A stretch of DNA of 64,000 nucleotides, from positions 101,084 through 165,083 of the forward strand of contig JACJWC010000014.1 in the NCBI GenBank assembly GCA_020637335.1. The letters run 5' to 3'. This document shows, piece after piece, positions 1 through 8,752 of this stretch (positions are counted from its first letter, which is position 1; the number at the start of each line of letters is the position of its first letter). Position numbers and translations under genes: made by a program. This DNA is from Acidobacteriota bacterium (GTDB lineage: Bacteria; Acidobacteriota; Holophagae; Acanthopleuribacterales; Acanthopleuribacteraceae). The notes under the pieces are model-generated. The model saw only the letters and a program-made list of their open reading frames with translations. It did not search any database and was not told the origin of the DNA.

Positions 1-320
1 TAGATTTGGCTCGACGCCAGTGGGTGAAATTGGCAAACGAAAATCGAGTGGATCGTTTGGTTGCGCAGCTATACACCGCTGACTGTGCATATTTGAGTTA
101 TGGTGACGTATTTTCGGGTCATTCTGGGCTTATTGAAGCCTATCAATACATGGGTGGAGCCGATTATCACGTCGATTTATCGTTTTGCGCGGGCTCTGCT
201 TTGGGGGTCGATCGCGTTCTGGAGGTGGGCTATTACATGGCGAATGGGGATATGGGACCTTACCTGCTCGTCTGGCGAAAGGAAGAGATCTGGAAAATCG
301 AGCTTGACGCCAATTATTAG
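1..320 (+). CDS. NTF2-like / SnoaL-fold protein, 5' truncated
   Basis: The reading frame is open to the left edge, so the true start lies outside the window. About 105 residues are visible. The pattern of a helix followed by LYTADCAYLSYG, a Gly-rich turn (FSGHSGLIEAY) and a curved sheet ending WRKEEIWKIELD fits the NTF2-like/SnoaL/DUF4440 cone fold, which is used both by small enzymes and by ligand-binding proteins. No catalytic residues can be assigned and the substrate is unknown. It ends with TAG and is followed by a 474-bp gap. The fold call is fairly safe; the function is not. Confidence 0.6.
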   Translation, partial: DLARRQWVKLANENRVDRLVAQLYTADCAYLSYGDVFSGHSGLIEAYQYMGGADYHVDLSFCAGSALGVDRVLEVGYYMANGDMGPYLLVWRKEEIWKIELDANY

Positions 321-794
321 ATGTCTGTGTCCATTACTCCTGGCTCCGGTGATAACCAAAGTTGAGTAGGGGTGTCATGCCAATGCAAAAGTCCCCCTAA
401 CGAAACGCCAGGAAATATCCATTGAACGAGTCCAGCAAAAGTTTTCCGCCTAGCCAAGAAGGAACCATTAAGGCGTATGTTTAAATACCGAAATTTTTTC
501 TTGTGGTAGTCATGGATTCTAAATCCTTGTTGGTGGTTGCTGATGACCTATCATTCGAGATGCTATGCCATGGCATTCTACTGAGCTTGTCAAGTAGAAA
601 GTGCGTCGAATGGCTCTATGGCTATTGATGTACTGGCGGGATAAATTTTATAGAGGTTCCGGTGGTTCGATGCCAGAAAAAACGGAATTGGATTAACAGT
701 TTGGATTCGAAACAACAGTTCAAATCCTTCGCAAAAAGGCCTGTTGGCATCGGCGTCATGTACCTTTTAACCCTCGCATGATGGGGCTTTTGGT
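321..794. other. Intergenic gap with no recognisable gene
   Basis: This 474-bp stretch lies between the NTF2-like gene and the end of the VanX-like gene. No frame longer than about 80 codons with family resemblance or a good ribosome site is seen. I checked the TTCGA-containing stretches for a tRNA T-arm and found no matching stems. No convincing rho-independent terminator is visible for either flanking gene. Confidence 0.5.
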
Positions 795-1472
795 TTAATC
801 CAGCTTTTCGAAGGGGGTATCGAGGAGCGGGTAGGCTTGCCAATCCTGGTAGTCGAAGTGCCACCATTCGTAGGGATAGGCCTGAAAGCCTTCGGCCTGC
901 ATGACCGCGAGTAACCGACTTCGATTTGCGATTTGCTGCTCTGTTAATTCAGATCCTTGGTAATCCAGGTGGGCCTTTTCGCTGAAATCGTCGTATTCGC
1001 TGGGAAAGGGCAGCATGCGGCCCGTTTGAAGGTCCATTAGGGCACAGTCGACTGCACATCCGCGATTGTGGCGCGAGCCTTTACTGGGATCGGCAACGTA
1101 ATTGCGTTTCGCAACAGGTGTGACCTGCCAAAAAAGTCGGGTCACCGACCACGGCCGGTAACCATCAAAAATAACCAAACCCAAGCCTTGCTCTGCTAGT
1201 TTTTTTTGAACGCGAACCAAGGCTTCTGCGGCAGGCCGTTGCAAAAACGCACGGGCCTGTTGGTAGACGGGAAAACCGACAAAATTGTTCGCGCTGGCAT
1301 AGCGAATGTCCAAGACGAGGCTAGCATCCAGATCGGTAAGCTCCACCAGGTCCGATGCGAGTTTCGGCTCTCGTTCGACCGGAATCCGCATACGGCAACT
1401 CGCTGTTGCTGCGCTCAGCATCAAACACCCTCCCACCATCCAAATAGATCGCACCAGGCCCCAGGTCATCAT
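795..1472 (-). CDS. D-alanyl-D-alanine dipeptidase, VanX/DdpX type (M15D), probable lipoprotein
   Basis: This is a 225-aa zinc dipeptidase that hydrolyses D-Ala-D-Ala, either sparing or recycling peptidoglycan precursors. Visible active-site parts are GYRP (104-107, Arg106), the zinc motif SRHNRGCAVD (133-142, His135 and Asp142) and EWWH (202-205, Glu202 and His205), in the order and spacing of VanX. Residues 1-26 form a hydrophobic leader ending in TASC, a plausible lipobox, so the enzyme is probably anchored in the periplasm rather than cytoplasmic like enterococcal VanX. Its ATG overlaps the stop of the upstream RSH gene (ATGA), implying translational coupling. Nothing suggests vancomycin resistance: no VanH or VanA-type ligase is nearby. 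A recycling or stationary-phase role is more likely. Confidence 0.9.
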   Translation of the reverse strand: MMTWGLVRSIWMVGGCLMLSAATASCRMRIPVEREPKLASDLVELTDLDASLVLDIRYASANNFVGFPVYQQARAFLQRPAAEALVRVQKKLAEQGLGLVIFDGYRPWSVTRLFWQVTPVAKRNYVADPSKGSRHNRGCAVDCALMDLQTGRMLPFPSEYDDFSEKAHLDYQGSELTEQQIANRSRLLAVMQAEGFQAYPYEWWHFDYQDWQAYPLLDTPFEKLD

Positions 1473-3688
1473 TTGACCCTTTGTTGGCTTAGCACCCCTT
1501 TGATTTTGCGCAGGTGCTTAAACACGTTTTCCAAATGGTTGATCGTATTGACCTCGATGACGATATCGAAAACGCCTAAATTCTTTTCCACGTTGACGCT
1601 TGCTTGGAATTTGCGCACGTTGGTTTTGGCGTCTTTGAGGGCTTGGGTGATGTCCAACAGCATGCCGGGCCGTTCTTCGGTATGCACCAAAACCCGCACA
1701 CTGAACACCGGGTTATCGTAGTTTTTGTCCCATTCAACTTCTATGCGGCGTTCGGGATCATTGAGCGAGCGCTGAAGTCCAGCACAGTCGCGCTTATGGA
1801 CGGCCACGCCGCGACCGCGGGTGATGTACCCGACAATGGGATCGCCAAAAATCGGCGAGCAGCATTTGGCCAAGTAGACTAAAACATCTTCCTGGCCTTT
1901 GACCGTAACTTGTGCGCCTTTTTTACGCGCCAACCGATTAATGGCTTTGGCAATGCGGGACTCACGCACCTCATCGCCGGTCGGTTTGTCTAATGTACCT
2001 TCGGGTAAAAATGGTGCGATGGCTTTGGCGGGTGTGATATGGCCAAACCCAATTGCTGAATAAAAATCGTCGAGTTTTTTGTAACCCAAACCTTCGGCTT
2101 TGCCCTGAACCAGGTCCCGGCTGATGGTTTTAAGGGCGATCTTGTAACGTTTCAGTTCCTTTTCAAAGATCTGATGACCCAGTTCAATCGACTTCTTTTT
2201 CTCTTCCGTGCGCAACCACTGGCGAATTTTATGCCGTGCGCTATGGCTCTTGACGATCTTGAGCCATTCCTGGCTAGGCCTTTGGTTGGGAGAGGTGAGA
2301 ATCTCAACGATGTTGCCCGTTTGCAATGTGCTGCGCAGGCTTGTCATTTTGCCATCGATCTTGGCGCCAATCGTGTGATGGCCCAGTTCTGTGTGGATCT
2401 GATAGGCAAAATCCAAAGGCGTCGCCCCTTTGGGCAGGGTTTTGATTTCGCCTGCGGGTGTAAACACCAGAATTTCGTCGTTGACCAACTGGGCTTTAAG
2501 CGATTCGAGAAACTCCTCGTGATCGCTCATGTCCTTGTTCTCATCCACCAGTTTCCGCAACCAGGCGGTGTATTCGGATTTACCAACCGATAGCAAGCGA
2601 CCCCGTTTGTAGGTCCAGTGCGCGGCAACGCCTTCTTCCGCCAGGCGGTGCATCATGTGGGTGCGAATCTGCACCTCAAAGGGCATACCGTTTTCGGCAA
2701 TTAAAGTGGTGTGTAGCGATTGGTACAAATTGGGTTTGGGTGTGGCAATAAAGTCTTTGAAACGGCCCGGAATCGGTTTCCAACGTTCGTGCAAGGCGCC
2801 TAATACCGCGTAACACTCGCGCACCGAGTCGGTCAGAATACGAAAAGCATAGTAGTCGTAAATGCCCTCGATGGTGGTTTGTTTCTTTTTGAGTTTCTGG
2901 AAAATGGAATATTCGCTTTTGACCCGACTGGTCACGTCGCTTTCCAGTTGGTTTTTCTCCAAAACTGCGCGGATTTCATGCCCGATGGAATCCATGGTCT
3001 TGTGGCTGATTTTTTGGCGTGTGTCCAATTGGCGTTTCAGTTCGGAGTAGGATTCGGGCTCCAAATAATAAAAGGCGAGCGTTTCCAGTTCGGTTTTAAA
3101 TTGGCTCATGCCGATGCGGTGCGCCAGCGGTGCGTATATTTCTAAGGTTTCCTTGCTGATCCGTTTTTGTTTTTCGGGGTTGAGGTGTTCCAAGGTCTGC
3201 ATGTTGTGCAGGCGATCGGCCAATTTAACGATGAGCACGCGCAGGTCCTTGGACATGGCCAAGATCATTTTGCGGTAACTTTCGGCCTGGGCCTGGGCTT
3301 TGTCCTGGAATTTGACTTTGCCCAGCTTGGTCACACCATTAACGATTTCGGCCAAGTCATGACCGAAATTGGTTTCCAGGTCCTTATATTCGACCGGGCA
3401 GTCTTCCAAAACATCGTGCAGAAAGCCGGCAGCTACAGTGTCCAAGTCCAGACCGGTTTTGGCCAGGTGATAGGCAACGGCCGTCGGGTGTTGGTAGTAG
3501 GGTTCGCCTGATTTCCGCACTTGGCCCGCGTGCGCTTTGGCGCCAAACGCATAAGCTTTGGCCAGGTAATCGGTTTCTGCGTCGGGATGGTGGCTCAAAA
3601 CCTCTTCCAGCACATCGTCATAACGGACCGGTTGTGCAGAAACGCCCACCAATTGGGCGACAGTTTGAATGGCTTTTTTGAGCACCAT
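1469..3688 (-). CDS. relA/spoT: Bifunctional (p)ppGpp synthetase/hydrolase (RSH)
   Basis: A 739-aa RelA/SpoT homologue that makes and degrades the alarmone (p)ppGpp. The HD hydrolase domain is intact (HDVLED at 91-96). The synthetase domain (about 250-380) carries RFKD at 309-312, the RxKD form typical of bifunctional enzymes rather than the ExDD form of synthetase-only RelA. A TGS domain (about 405-465) and a C-terminal ACT domain (about 665-739) follow, so the regulatory half is full length. The start ATG has no clear SD sequence: it lies 14 nt after the T-tract of a rho-independent terminator that ends the tgt-yajC-secDF unit. It is followed by the VanX-like gene with a 4-nt overlap. As the only long RSH seen here it is probably the housekeeping stringent-response enzyme. 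Confidence 0.97.
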   Translation of the reverse strand: MVLKKAIQTVAQLVGVSAQPVRYDDVLEEVLSHHPDAETDYLAKAYAFGAKAHAGQVRKSGEPYYQHPTAVAYHLAKTGLDLDTVAAGFLHDVLEDCPVEYKDLETNFGHDLAEIVNGVTKLGKVKFQDKAQAQAESYRKMILAMSKDLRVLIVKLADRLHNMQTLEHLNPEKQKRISKETLEIYAPLAHRIGMSQFKTELETLAFYYLEPESYSELKRQLDTRQKISHKTMDSIGHEIRAVLEKNQLESDVTSRVKSEYSIFQKLKKKQTTIEGIYDYYAFRILTDSVRECYAVLGALHERWKPIPGRFKDFIATPKPNLYQSLHTTLIAENGMPFEVQIRTHMMHRLAEEGVAAHWTYKRGRLLSVGKSEYTAWLRKLVDENKDMSDHEEFLESLKAQLVNDEILVFTPAGEIKTLPKGATPLDFAYQIHTELGHHTIGAKIDGKMTSLRSTLQTGNIVEILTSPNQRPSQEWLKIVKSHSARHKIRQWLRTEEKKKSIELGHQIFEKELKRYKIALKTISRDLVQGKAEGLGYKKLDDFYSAIGFGHITPAKAIAPFLPEGTLDKPTGDEVRESRIAKAINRLARKKGAQVTVKGQEDVLVYLAKCCSPIFGDPIVGYITRGRGVAVHKRDCAGLQRSLNDPERRIEVEWDKNYDNPVFSVRVLVHTEERPGMLLDITQALKDAKTNVRKFQASVNVEKNLGVFDIVIEVNTINHLENVFKHLRKIKGVLSQQRVK

Positions 3689-3701
3689 GGTTTGGCCAGA
3701 T

Positions 3702-3730
3702 AAAAAAAAATTGGGACCCCGCAGGGTCCC
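3702..3730 (-). terminator. Rho-independent terminator between secF and the RSH gene
   Basis: Read on the minus strand this is a perfect 7-bp stem (GGGACCC / GGGTCCC) with a 4-nt loop, followed by AA and nine T residues. It lies 37 nt after the secF stop and its T-tract ends only 14 nt before the RSH start codon. It should end the tgt-yajC-secD-secF transcript. RSH expression then needs read-through or a promoter overlapping this element. Confidence 0.9.
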
Positions 3731-3766
3731 GTTGTTCAGTTAATATGCTTGGAATCTCTTGAGATT

Positions 3767-5146
3767 TCAAGTGCTTATTGGTTTGATCCGATTATGCCAG
3801 AACAAAACCAAGGGTGATGCGACGAAAATTGAGCTGTAGGTACCGACCACGATTCCGACCAAAAGTGGGAAGGCAAAATCGCGTAAGGTAGCATTGGCAC
3901 CAAAGTAAATGACGGTGATAACCATCAAGGTCGTTCCCGAGGTGATCAAAGTTCGGCTCAGGGTTTCGTTTACGGATTGGTTCATCATTTCCGCAAAGTT
4001 CTTCAGGTCACGCCCTTTGACTTTTTCGCGGATCCGGTCGAAGACAACGATCGTGTCGTTCAACGAATAACCGACAATCGTCAGGAATGCGGCAACAACT
4101 GGACTTGATAGTTCAGCGCCGACCAGCGAGAAGGCGCCCAGGGCAATAATGACGTCATGGGCCAAAGCAGCTACGGATGCAACCGCATATGCCATGGTGA
4201 AACGCATCGAGATGTAGATCAAAATGCCAATTAAAGCAAAGATGATCGCTTCAAATGCGCTTGCCAACAGTTCACCGGCTACGGTGGGCGAGAAGGTTTC
4301 GTTCGAAGTGATGACAAATTCACCGGTACGCAAGTGGCTACTCATGAAGGCAGTCAAATTGGCTTTATTTTCGCCTTCTTTAACCGTGATGCTTTCGATT
4401 AGGCCATTGAGGTCGGTAATAAAGTCATTTTGCGCATTGCGGGCAGCCTCGACTTGGGCAGCGATATCTTCATAAGAGACGCCCATGCCACGACCGAGTG
4501 GGTCGAATTTTTGCAGGTAGGTGTCGAGCAGTTCACTGGTGGTCCGGTTCACTGCAGGGAAACAGAACTGAATCGTCTGTTCTACAACCAGGGCTTTATC
4601 CGCATTGACTTTTTCTGCCAGCGCTTGGATGGTTGTACTGCCGGCAACATTCGCCTTAATGGAATTGGCCATCGCGCGGTAGGTATCCTGAATCACGCTT
4701 TCCGTATCGACCAGTTCGTAGGGATTTTGCTTGATCAGGGCTGTGGTCAGACTGTCCACATCAATCTGGGTCAGAAGCGCGAGCATGCTCTGATCTTCGT
4801 TGTCCAGGCTTGCAAAAGCGCGTTCCAAGGAGATGAGGCGGATCAGAGACGCTTCTGCCTCTTTGCCTTCCTCAACATCTGGTTCCTTGATTTTGATGGT
4901 GAACTCGGAGCCGGAGGTGACCTCATTTTTGTAGATGGCCGCCTTGTTGTCCACTTGCGATACTTTTTCGCGCAAGTTCTGGGTTTCGTAGACGTCCTGG
5001 AATTTTACGGTCATCGCCGTACCACCGGCGAAGTCCACACTCTTCTCGATGCCTTTGGTCGCAATCACAACAATGGAGAGGGCGACCATAATGATGGATA
5101 ACCAGCCAAACTTCGTCCGGTTACCAATAAAATTAATGGTTTTCAT
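3767..5146 (-). CDS. secF: Protein translocase subunit SecF with enlarged periplasmic domain
   Basis: SecF works with SecD and YajC in the inner membrane to pull proteins through SecYEG using the proton motive force. At 459 aa it is about 140-150 residues longer than usual (about 310). TM1 (about 14-30), the SVDFAGGT motif (36-43) and the FSPTVAGEL motif with TM2 onwards (about 285-310) are normal, as is the later DTIVVFDRIRE motif (364-374). The extra sequence, roughly residues 105-265, therefore sits inside the first periplasmic domain. It is acidic and helix-prone and not recognised. The gene follows secD by 12 nt and is the last gene before the terminator. Confidence 0.96.
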   Translation of the reverse strand: MKTINFIGNRTKFGWLSIIMVALSIVVIATKGIEKSVDFAGGTAMTVKFQDVYETQNLREKVSQVDNKAAIYKNEVTSGSEFTIKIKEPDVEEGKEAEASLIRLISLERAFASLDNEDQSMLALLTQIDVDSLTTALIKQNPYELVDTESVIQDTYRAMANSIKANVAGSTTIQALAEKVNADKALVVEQTIQFCFPAVNRTTSELLDTYLQKFDPLGRGMGVSYEDIAAQVEAARNAQNDFITDLNGLIESITVKEGENKANLTAFMSSHLRTGEFVITSNETFSPTVAGELLASAFEAIIFALIGILIYISMRFTMAYAVASVAALAHDVIIALGAFSLVGAELSSPVVAAFLTIVGYSLNDTIVVFDRIREKVKGRDLKNFAEMMNQSVNETLSRTLITSGTTLMVITVIYFGANATLRDFAFPLLVGIVVGTYSSIFVASPLVLFWHNRIKPIST

Positions 5147-5158
5147 GTCTTCTCCCTA

Positions 5159-6799
5159 TTAATTGTTTCGCGATGCAGCGCTGCCAATAGGCCAGATGCT
5201 GAGAGTTTCCGGTTTCTTGCGTTCCAGGTAACTGAGGAAGAACGTGCGGGTACAGAAAACGGCGGTGAAGATGGAGGACACAATCCCGATCATCAACATG
5301 ACGGCAAAACCTTTTACCGGACCGGTTGCCATGAGCAACAGGATAAATGCGGCCAAAAAGGTCGTTATGTTTGCGTCCATAATGGTAACGAATGCGGTTT
5401 TAAACCCGATATCGACAGCTGTACCCGGGATACTTCCGATCCTGAGTTCCTCGCGGATCCGCTCATACACCAAGACGTTGGCATCCACGGCCATACCGAT
5501 GGTTAAGATAAAGCCCGCGATACCCGGCAAGGTGAGGACCGCGCCCAGAAACGACAGCATGCCCGCCATTAAGATCAAGTTCATAACCAAGGCAAAAACC
5601 GAATAAAGGCCGGCACGTGAGTACCAGTACATCATAAACAAAATGACCAAAACCAAGCCGATCCCTGCAGAGATGGCACCCTGGTTACGGGCATCGCGAC
5701 CCAAGGTGGGGCCAATGACGCGTTCTTCCAAGATGCGAACTTCGGCTGGCAAACTGCCCGACCGAATTTTGATCACCATGTCCTGGGCTTCTTTTTGGCT
5801 AAACGAACCTTCGATGACAAAACTATGACCAATCTGTTCGCGAATATTAGGCGCAGTTAGAACTTTTTTATCTAGGACCACAGCCAATTGACGACCGATG
5901 TTTTGACCCGAAATTTCGTTTAAACGGTTGCCACCCTCACGGTTAAGGGCGATACCGACAGCGGGTAACCCGTTGCGATCGGTGGTCACAAATACGTTGC
6001 TGAGATTTTGCGAGGTTAACAACACTTCTTTCAGCGGCACATACATGATGCGACCCGGGCTGACCTCGTAAGGGAAAATGCGCACACCGGTGGGGAGTTG
6101 ACCGCCAAAAGCGGCCAGAACCTGAGCTTCGGTTTCAGCCGTGGCATTGGCATTACTGGCCGTGTAGGCCATCATGCGCCACTCTAATTTACCGGGCTCT
6201 TTAACAATGTTGTGAACCCGTTGTACGTCATCGGCACCGGCCAATTCCAAAATGATGCGGTTGGAATTCATGGCGCGGTTAATGACAGGCTCGGTAACGC
6301 CTAATTCGTCAATCCGGTTGCGGATCTTGTAAACGGTCTGTTCAACCGCCTCGTTTTCGACCCGGCTCTTTTCCGTGGAGCGCATTGTTAAAGTGAAATC
6401 GCTACCGGGATTAATTTTATTATTGCTGTCAATATCGCTGCTGGTTCGGGTAATGTTCCAGCCATCGCCATAAAATTTTCGCAGGGTTTCTTGAGGATCC
6501 TCACCCTCCTTGGAGACGCCAGTTAATTTGACGATCCCCTTTGCGGGTTCGGAATCGGCCGCAGCCACCGTAAAATTTTCGGACTCTAACGTGGTTTTGA
6601 TCGTGCCAGCTTGTTCTTCAACATACTGCTGAGCTGCGTCTTCCACGTCGACTTCAAGTTGCATGTAAATGCCACCCTGTAAGTCAAGGCCGAGCTTGAT
6701 ATTGGGGGTTGTCCAGGTGTTGTCCTTTTCTTGGGGACGAAACAGGACAAACAAGCTACCCAACAAGCAGATTGCGATAAATGTCCATCGGAACCTCAT
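5159..6799 (-). CDS. secD: Protein translocase subunit SecD
   Basis: A 546-aa inner-membrane protein, the partner of SecF. It has one N-terminal TM, the LGLDLQGG motif near residue 40, a large periplasmic P1 region, and a C-terminal block of five TMs including the GMAVDANVLVYERIREE motif that lies on the proton path. Length is normal for the family. The start has upstream AGGAG about 8 nt away on the minus strand. It lies 157 nt downstream of yajC, a gap that could hold a promoter, though none is convincing. Confidence 0.97.
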   Translation of the reverse strand: MRFRWTFIAICLLGSLFVLFRPQEKDNTWTTPNIKLGLDLQGGIYMQLEVDVEDAAQQYVEEQAGTIKTTLESENFTVAAADSEPAKGIVKLTGVSKEGEDPQETLRKFYGDGWNITRTSSDIDSNNKINPGSDFTLTMRSTEKSRVENEAVEQTVYKIRNRIDELGVTEPVINRAMNSNRIILELAGADDVQRVHNIVKEPGKLEWRMMAYTASNANATAETEAQVLAAFGGQLPTGVRIFPYEVSPGRIMYVPLKEVLLTSQNLSNVFVTTDRNGLPAVGIALNREGGNRLNEISGQNIGRQLAVVLDKKVLTAPNIREQIGHSFVIEGSFSQKEAQDMVIKIRSGSLPAEVRILEERVIGPTLGRDARNQGAISAGIGLVLVILFMMYWYSRAGLYSVFALVMNLILMAGMLSFLGAVLTLPGIAGFILTIGMAVDANVLVYERIREELRIGSIPGTAVDIGFKTAFVTIMDANITTFLAAFILLLMATGPVKGFAVMLMIGIVSSIFTAVFCTRTFFLSYLERKKPETLSIWPIGSAASRNN

Positions 6800-6956
6800 G
6801 TGTGAACTCCTGTTGATTTCATGGATTTAGGGTTGTGGTTCATAACGAGTAACGTCTTTTTTATCCTTATCTAGGCGTAAGACCGGGCAAGTCTAGCACA
6901 GCGAATGCTGGACTCGATAACAAAATGTCCAAGCTTTTGGCGCCTTTTTGGGCGAT

Positions 6957-7289
6957 TTACTTGTCGCCATCCTTTTTGTTTTCGGACTCAGGTGCCGGTT
7001 GTTTGGCGGAGATAGCACTGCGCGAGACAAAAATTTTCGTTTTGTCATTGATGCGAATGCAAATTTTCTGGTTTTCGACATGGTCGATTTCGGCCCAAAT
7101 ACCGCCATTGGTAATGACTTTGTCGCCGGCTTTTAACGCTTCCAACATTTTCTGGTGTTCTTTTTGTTGTTTGGCTTGCGGCCTCAATAAGAAGAAATAC
7201 ATGAGCGCAAAAAGGCCCACAAAGAAAAAGATCTGGTAGGAACCGGCCATGGGACTGGGGGCGGCGTCCTGAAAGAATGCGAACAGCAT
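6957..7289 (-). CDS. yajC: Preprotein translocase accessory subunit YajC
   Basis: A 110-aa single-span membrane protein that associates with SecDF. It shows the usual N-terminal periplasmic tip, one TM (about 17-37) ending in LLRPQAKQQKEH, and a small cytoplasmic beta domain with the GDKVITNGGIW motif, followed by a charged tail. It starts 2 nt after the tgt stop, so tgt and yajC are co-translated. The tgt-yajC-secD-secF order is the widely conserved one. Confidence 0.95.
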   Translation of the reverse strand: MLFAFFQDAAPSPMAGSYQIFFFVGLFALMYFFLLRPQAKQQKEHQKMLEALKAGDKVITNGGIWAEIDHVENQKICIRINDKTKIFVSRSAISAKQPAPESENKKDGDK

Positions 7290-7291
7290 GA

Positions 7292-8407
7292 TTACTCCTC
7301 TGATTTAACCGCATAGGCGGCCAGAATTTCGTTGCGATAAAGCTCAAAGCGATCCGCTTGAATCGCACGGCGCATATCGGCCATCAAGGTTTGGTAATAG
7401 GTCAAATTGTGCAAGGTCATCAGAACGGAGGATAAAATTTCTCCCGCTCTGTATAGATGATGTAGGTAGGCGCGTTCAAAGGTGCGACAGGTATAGCAGG
7501 GGCATTTCTCATCCAAGGGCGCCTGGTCTTCTGCATAGCGGGCTTGTTTAATGCTGACCGTGCCGTGATGGGTAAATGCCTGGCCATTGCGCGCATTGCG
7601 GGTCGGCATGACACAATCAAACATATCGATTCCGGCGGCCACGCCATTTACCAGATCCACAGGGGTTCCAACGCCCATCAGATAGCGAGCTTTGTTTGTG
7701 GGCAGATAAGGCACGCAGGCATCCAACATACCGGCCATGAGATCTTTAGGTTCGCCAACACTCAACCCGCCAACCGCAAATCCATCAAATGGCATTTGGG
7801 TCAGGACCTGGGCGCTTTCAGCCCGTAAATCCGTGTATACGCTGCCCTGAACAATGCCAAACAAGGCTTGATGGCCGCCTCGGAAATGCTTCAGACTGCG
7901 TTCTGCCCAACGATGGGTGCGGTCCATGGCTTCCTTGGCTTGACGGCGTTCGCAGGGGTAGGGCGCACATTCATCAAAAGCCATAACAATGTCGGAACCG
8001 AGCTCGCGTTGAATGTCCATGCTGCGTTCTGGGCTGAGTAAATGGGAGGAACCATCGATATGGCTTTTAAAGGCAACCCCTTCCTCCGTAATTTTGCGCG
8101 CATCGGCCAGGCTGAAAACCTGGAATCCACCCGAATCGGTCAGGATAGGACCGGACCAACCCATGAAATGATGTAAGCCGCCCATGCGGGCAATGCGGTC
8201 CGATCCGGGTCGCAACATTAAATGGTAGGTATTGCCCAAAATAATACCTGTCCCCGTTTCCTGGATCTGAGCGGGGGTCAAGGCCTTGACCGTGGCTTGC
8301 GTGCCTACGGCCATGAAAGTGGGTGTTTCCACCACGCCCCGCGAGAAATGCAACCGACCCAGCCGCGCACCTTGTCGATCTGTTCGAATCAATTCAAATG
8401 AAAACAA
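7292..8407 (-). CDS. tgt: Queuine/preQ1 tRNA-guanine transglycosylase
   Basis: Exchanges guanine-34 of tRNAs with GUN anticodons for preQ1, the first tRNA-level step of queuosine synthesis. Seen are DSGGFQVFSL (catalytic Asp region), MFDCVMPTRNARNGQAF (nucleophile Asp region) and the zinc site CPCYTCRTFERAYLHHL. I prefer the TTG start at 8407: it gives 371 aa beginning with the conserved FSFELI segment and has AGGGA 10 nt upstream. An in-frame ATG at 8452 would add 15 non-conserved residues and has no clear SD. QueG, which acts last in this pathway, is encoded at 49181-50110. Confidence 0.96.
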   Translation of the reverse strand: MFSFELIRTDRQGARLGRLHFSRGVVETPTFMAVGTQATVKALTPAQIQETGTGIILGNTYHLMLRPGSDRIARMGGLHHFMGWSGPILTDSGGFQVFSLADARKITEEGVAFKSHIDGSSHLLSPERSMDIQRELGSDIVMAFDECAPYPCERRQAKEAMDRTHRWAERSLKHFRGGHQALFGIVQGSVYTDLRAESAQVLTQMPFDGFAVGGLSVGEPKDLMAGMLDACVPYLPTNKARYLMGVGTPVDLVNGVAAGIDMFDCVMPTRNARNGQAFTHHGTVSIKQARYAEDQAPLDEKCPCYTCRTFERAYLHHLYRAGEILSSVLMTLHNLTYYQTLMADMRRAIQADRFELYRNEILAAYAVKSEE

Positions 8408-8685
8408 GCGATTAAAATCCCTGACCCATGTGTCTGGGTAATTGAACCTCATTCCGGGTGGCGGACACTTTTACAAATATCCCGGTTCCAACACCTCAGA
8501 GGTTGCCAAAAGCCAGCCATTCTATCACGGGCCGATCCGCATCTCGCAAGTCCTGGCCGTAACGGTCAGGAGCGTCAAACAAATTTGTTGCGAAATGGAT
8601 TTCTCCAGTTCCATCTTTCTTACTGTTTTTCAAGGAGTTAGCCGCATGGGGTGCAACCGGTATGCGGATTTTTTGCATCTCCCAT

Positions 8686-8713
8686 TAAAGACTTGCGAAA
8701 AGCGATCCGATAC
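8686..8713 (+). promoter_or_regulatory. Candidate sigma-28 (FliA) promoter of fliS
   Basis: TAAAGACT at 8686-8693 and TCCGATAC at 8706-8713 are separated by 12 nt. The sigma-28 consensus is TAAAGTTT, 11 nt, GCCGATAA, so the -35 core TAAAG and the -10 core CCGATA are both present with one extra spacer base. The fliS start is 40 nt downstream, and fliS is a class of gene usually controlled by FliA. The match is by eye only. Confidence 0.5.
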
Positions 8714-8752
8714 AAAAGTTGTGAACGAGGTCAGGACCCGGGAGGTCAATCC

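Noticed and set aside
621..760. TTCGA-containing stretches resembling tRNA T-arms
   Set aside because: The bases on either side do not pair into a 5-bp T-stem, and no acceptor or anticodon arm fits.
795..1472. Vancomycin-resistance locus
   Set aside because: Only a VanX-like dipeptidase is present; there are no VanH, VanA/B ligase or VanRS-like genes nearby, and such dipeptidases have ordinary recycling roles.
4430..5101. Plus-strand frame of 223 codons inside secF
   Set aside because: Antisense shadow of secF; no SD and no recognisable domain.
6800..6956. Separate secD promoter in the yajC-secD gap
   Set aside because: Only a TGCTAGACT extended -10-like word was found, with no -35 at a workable distance.
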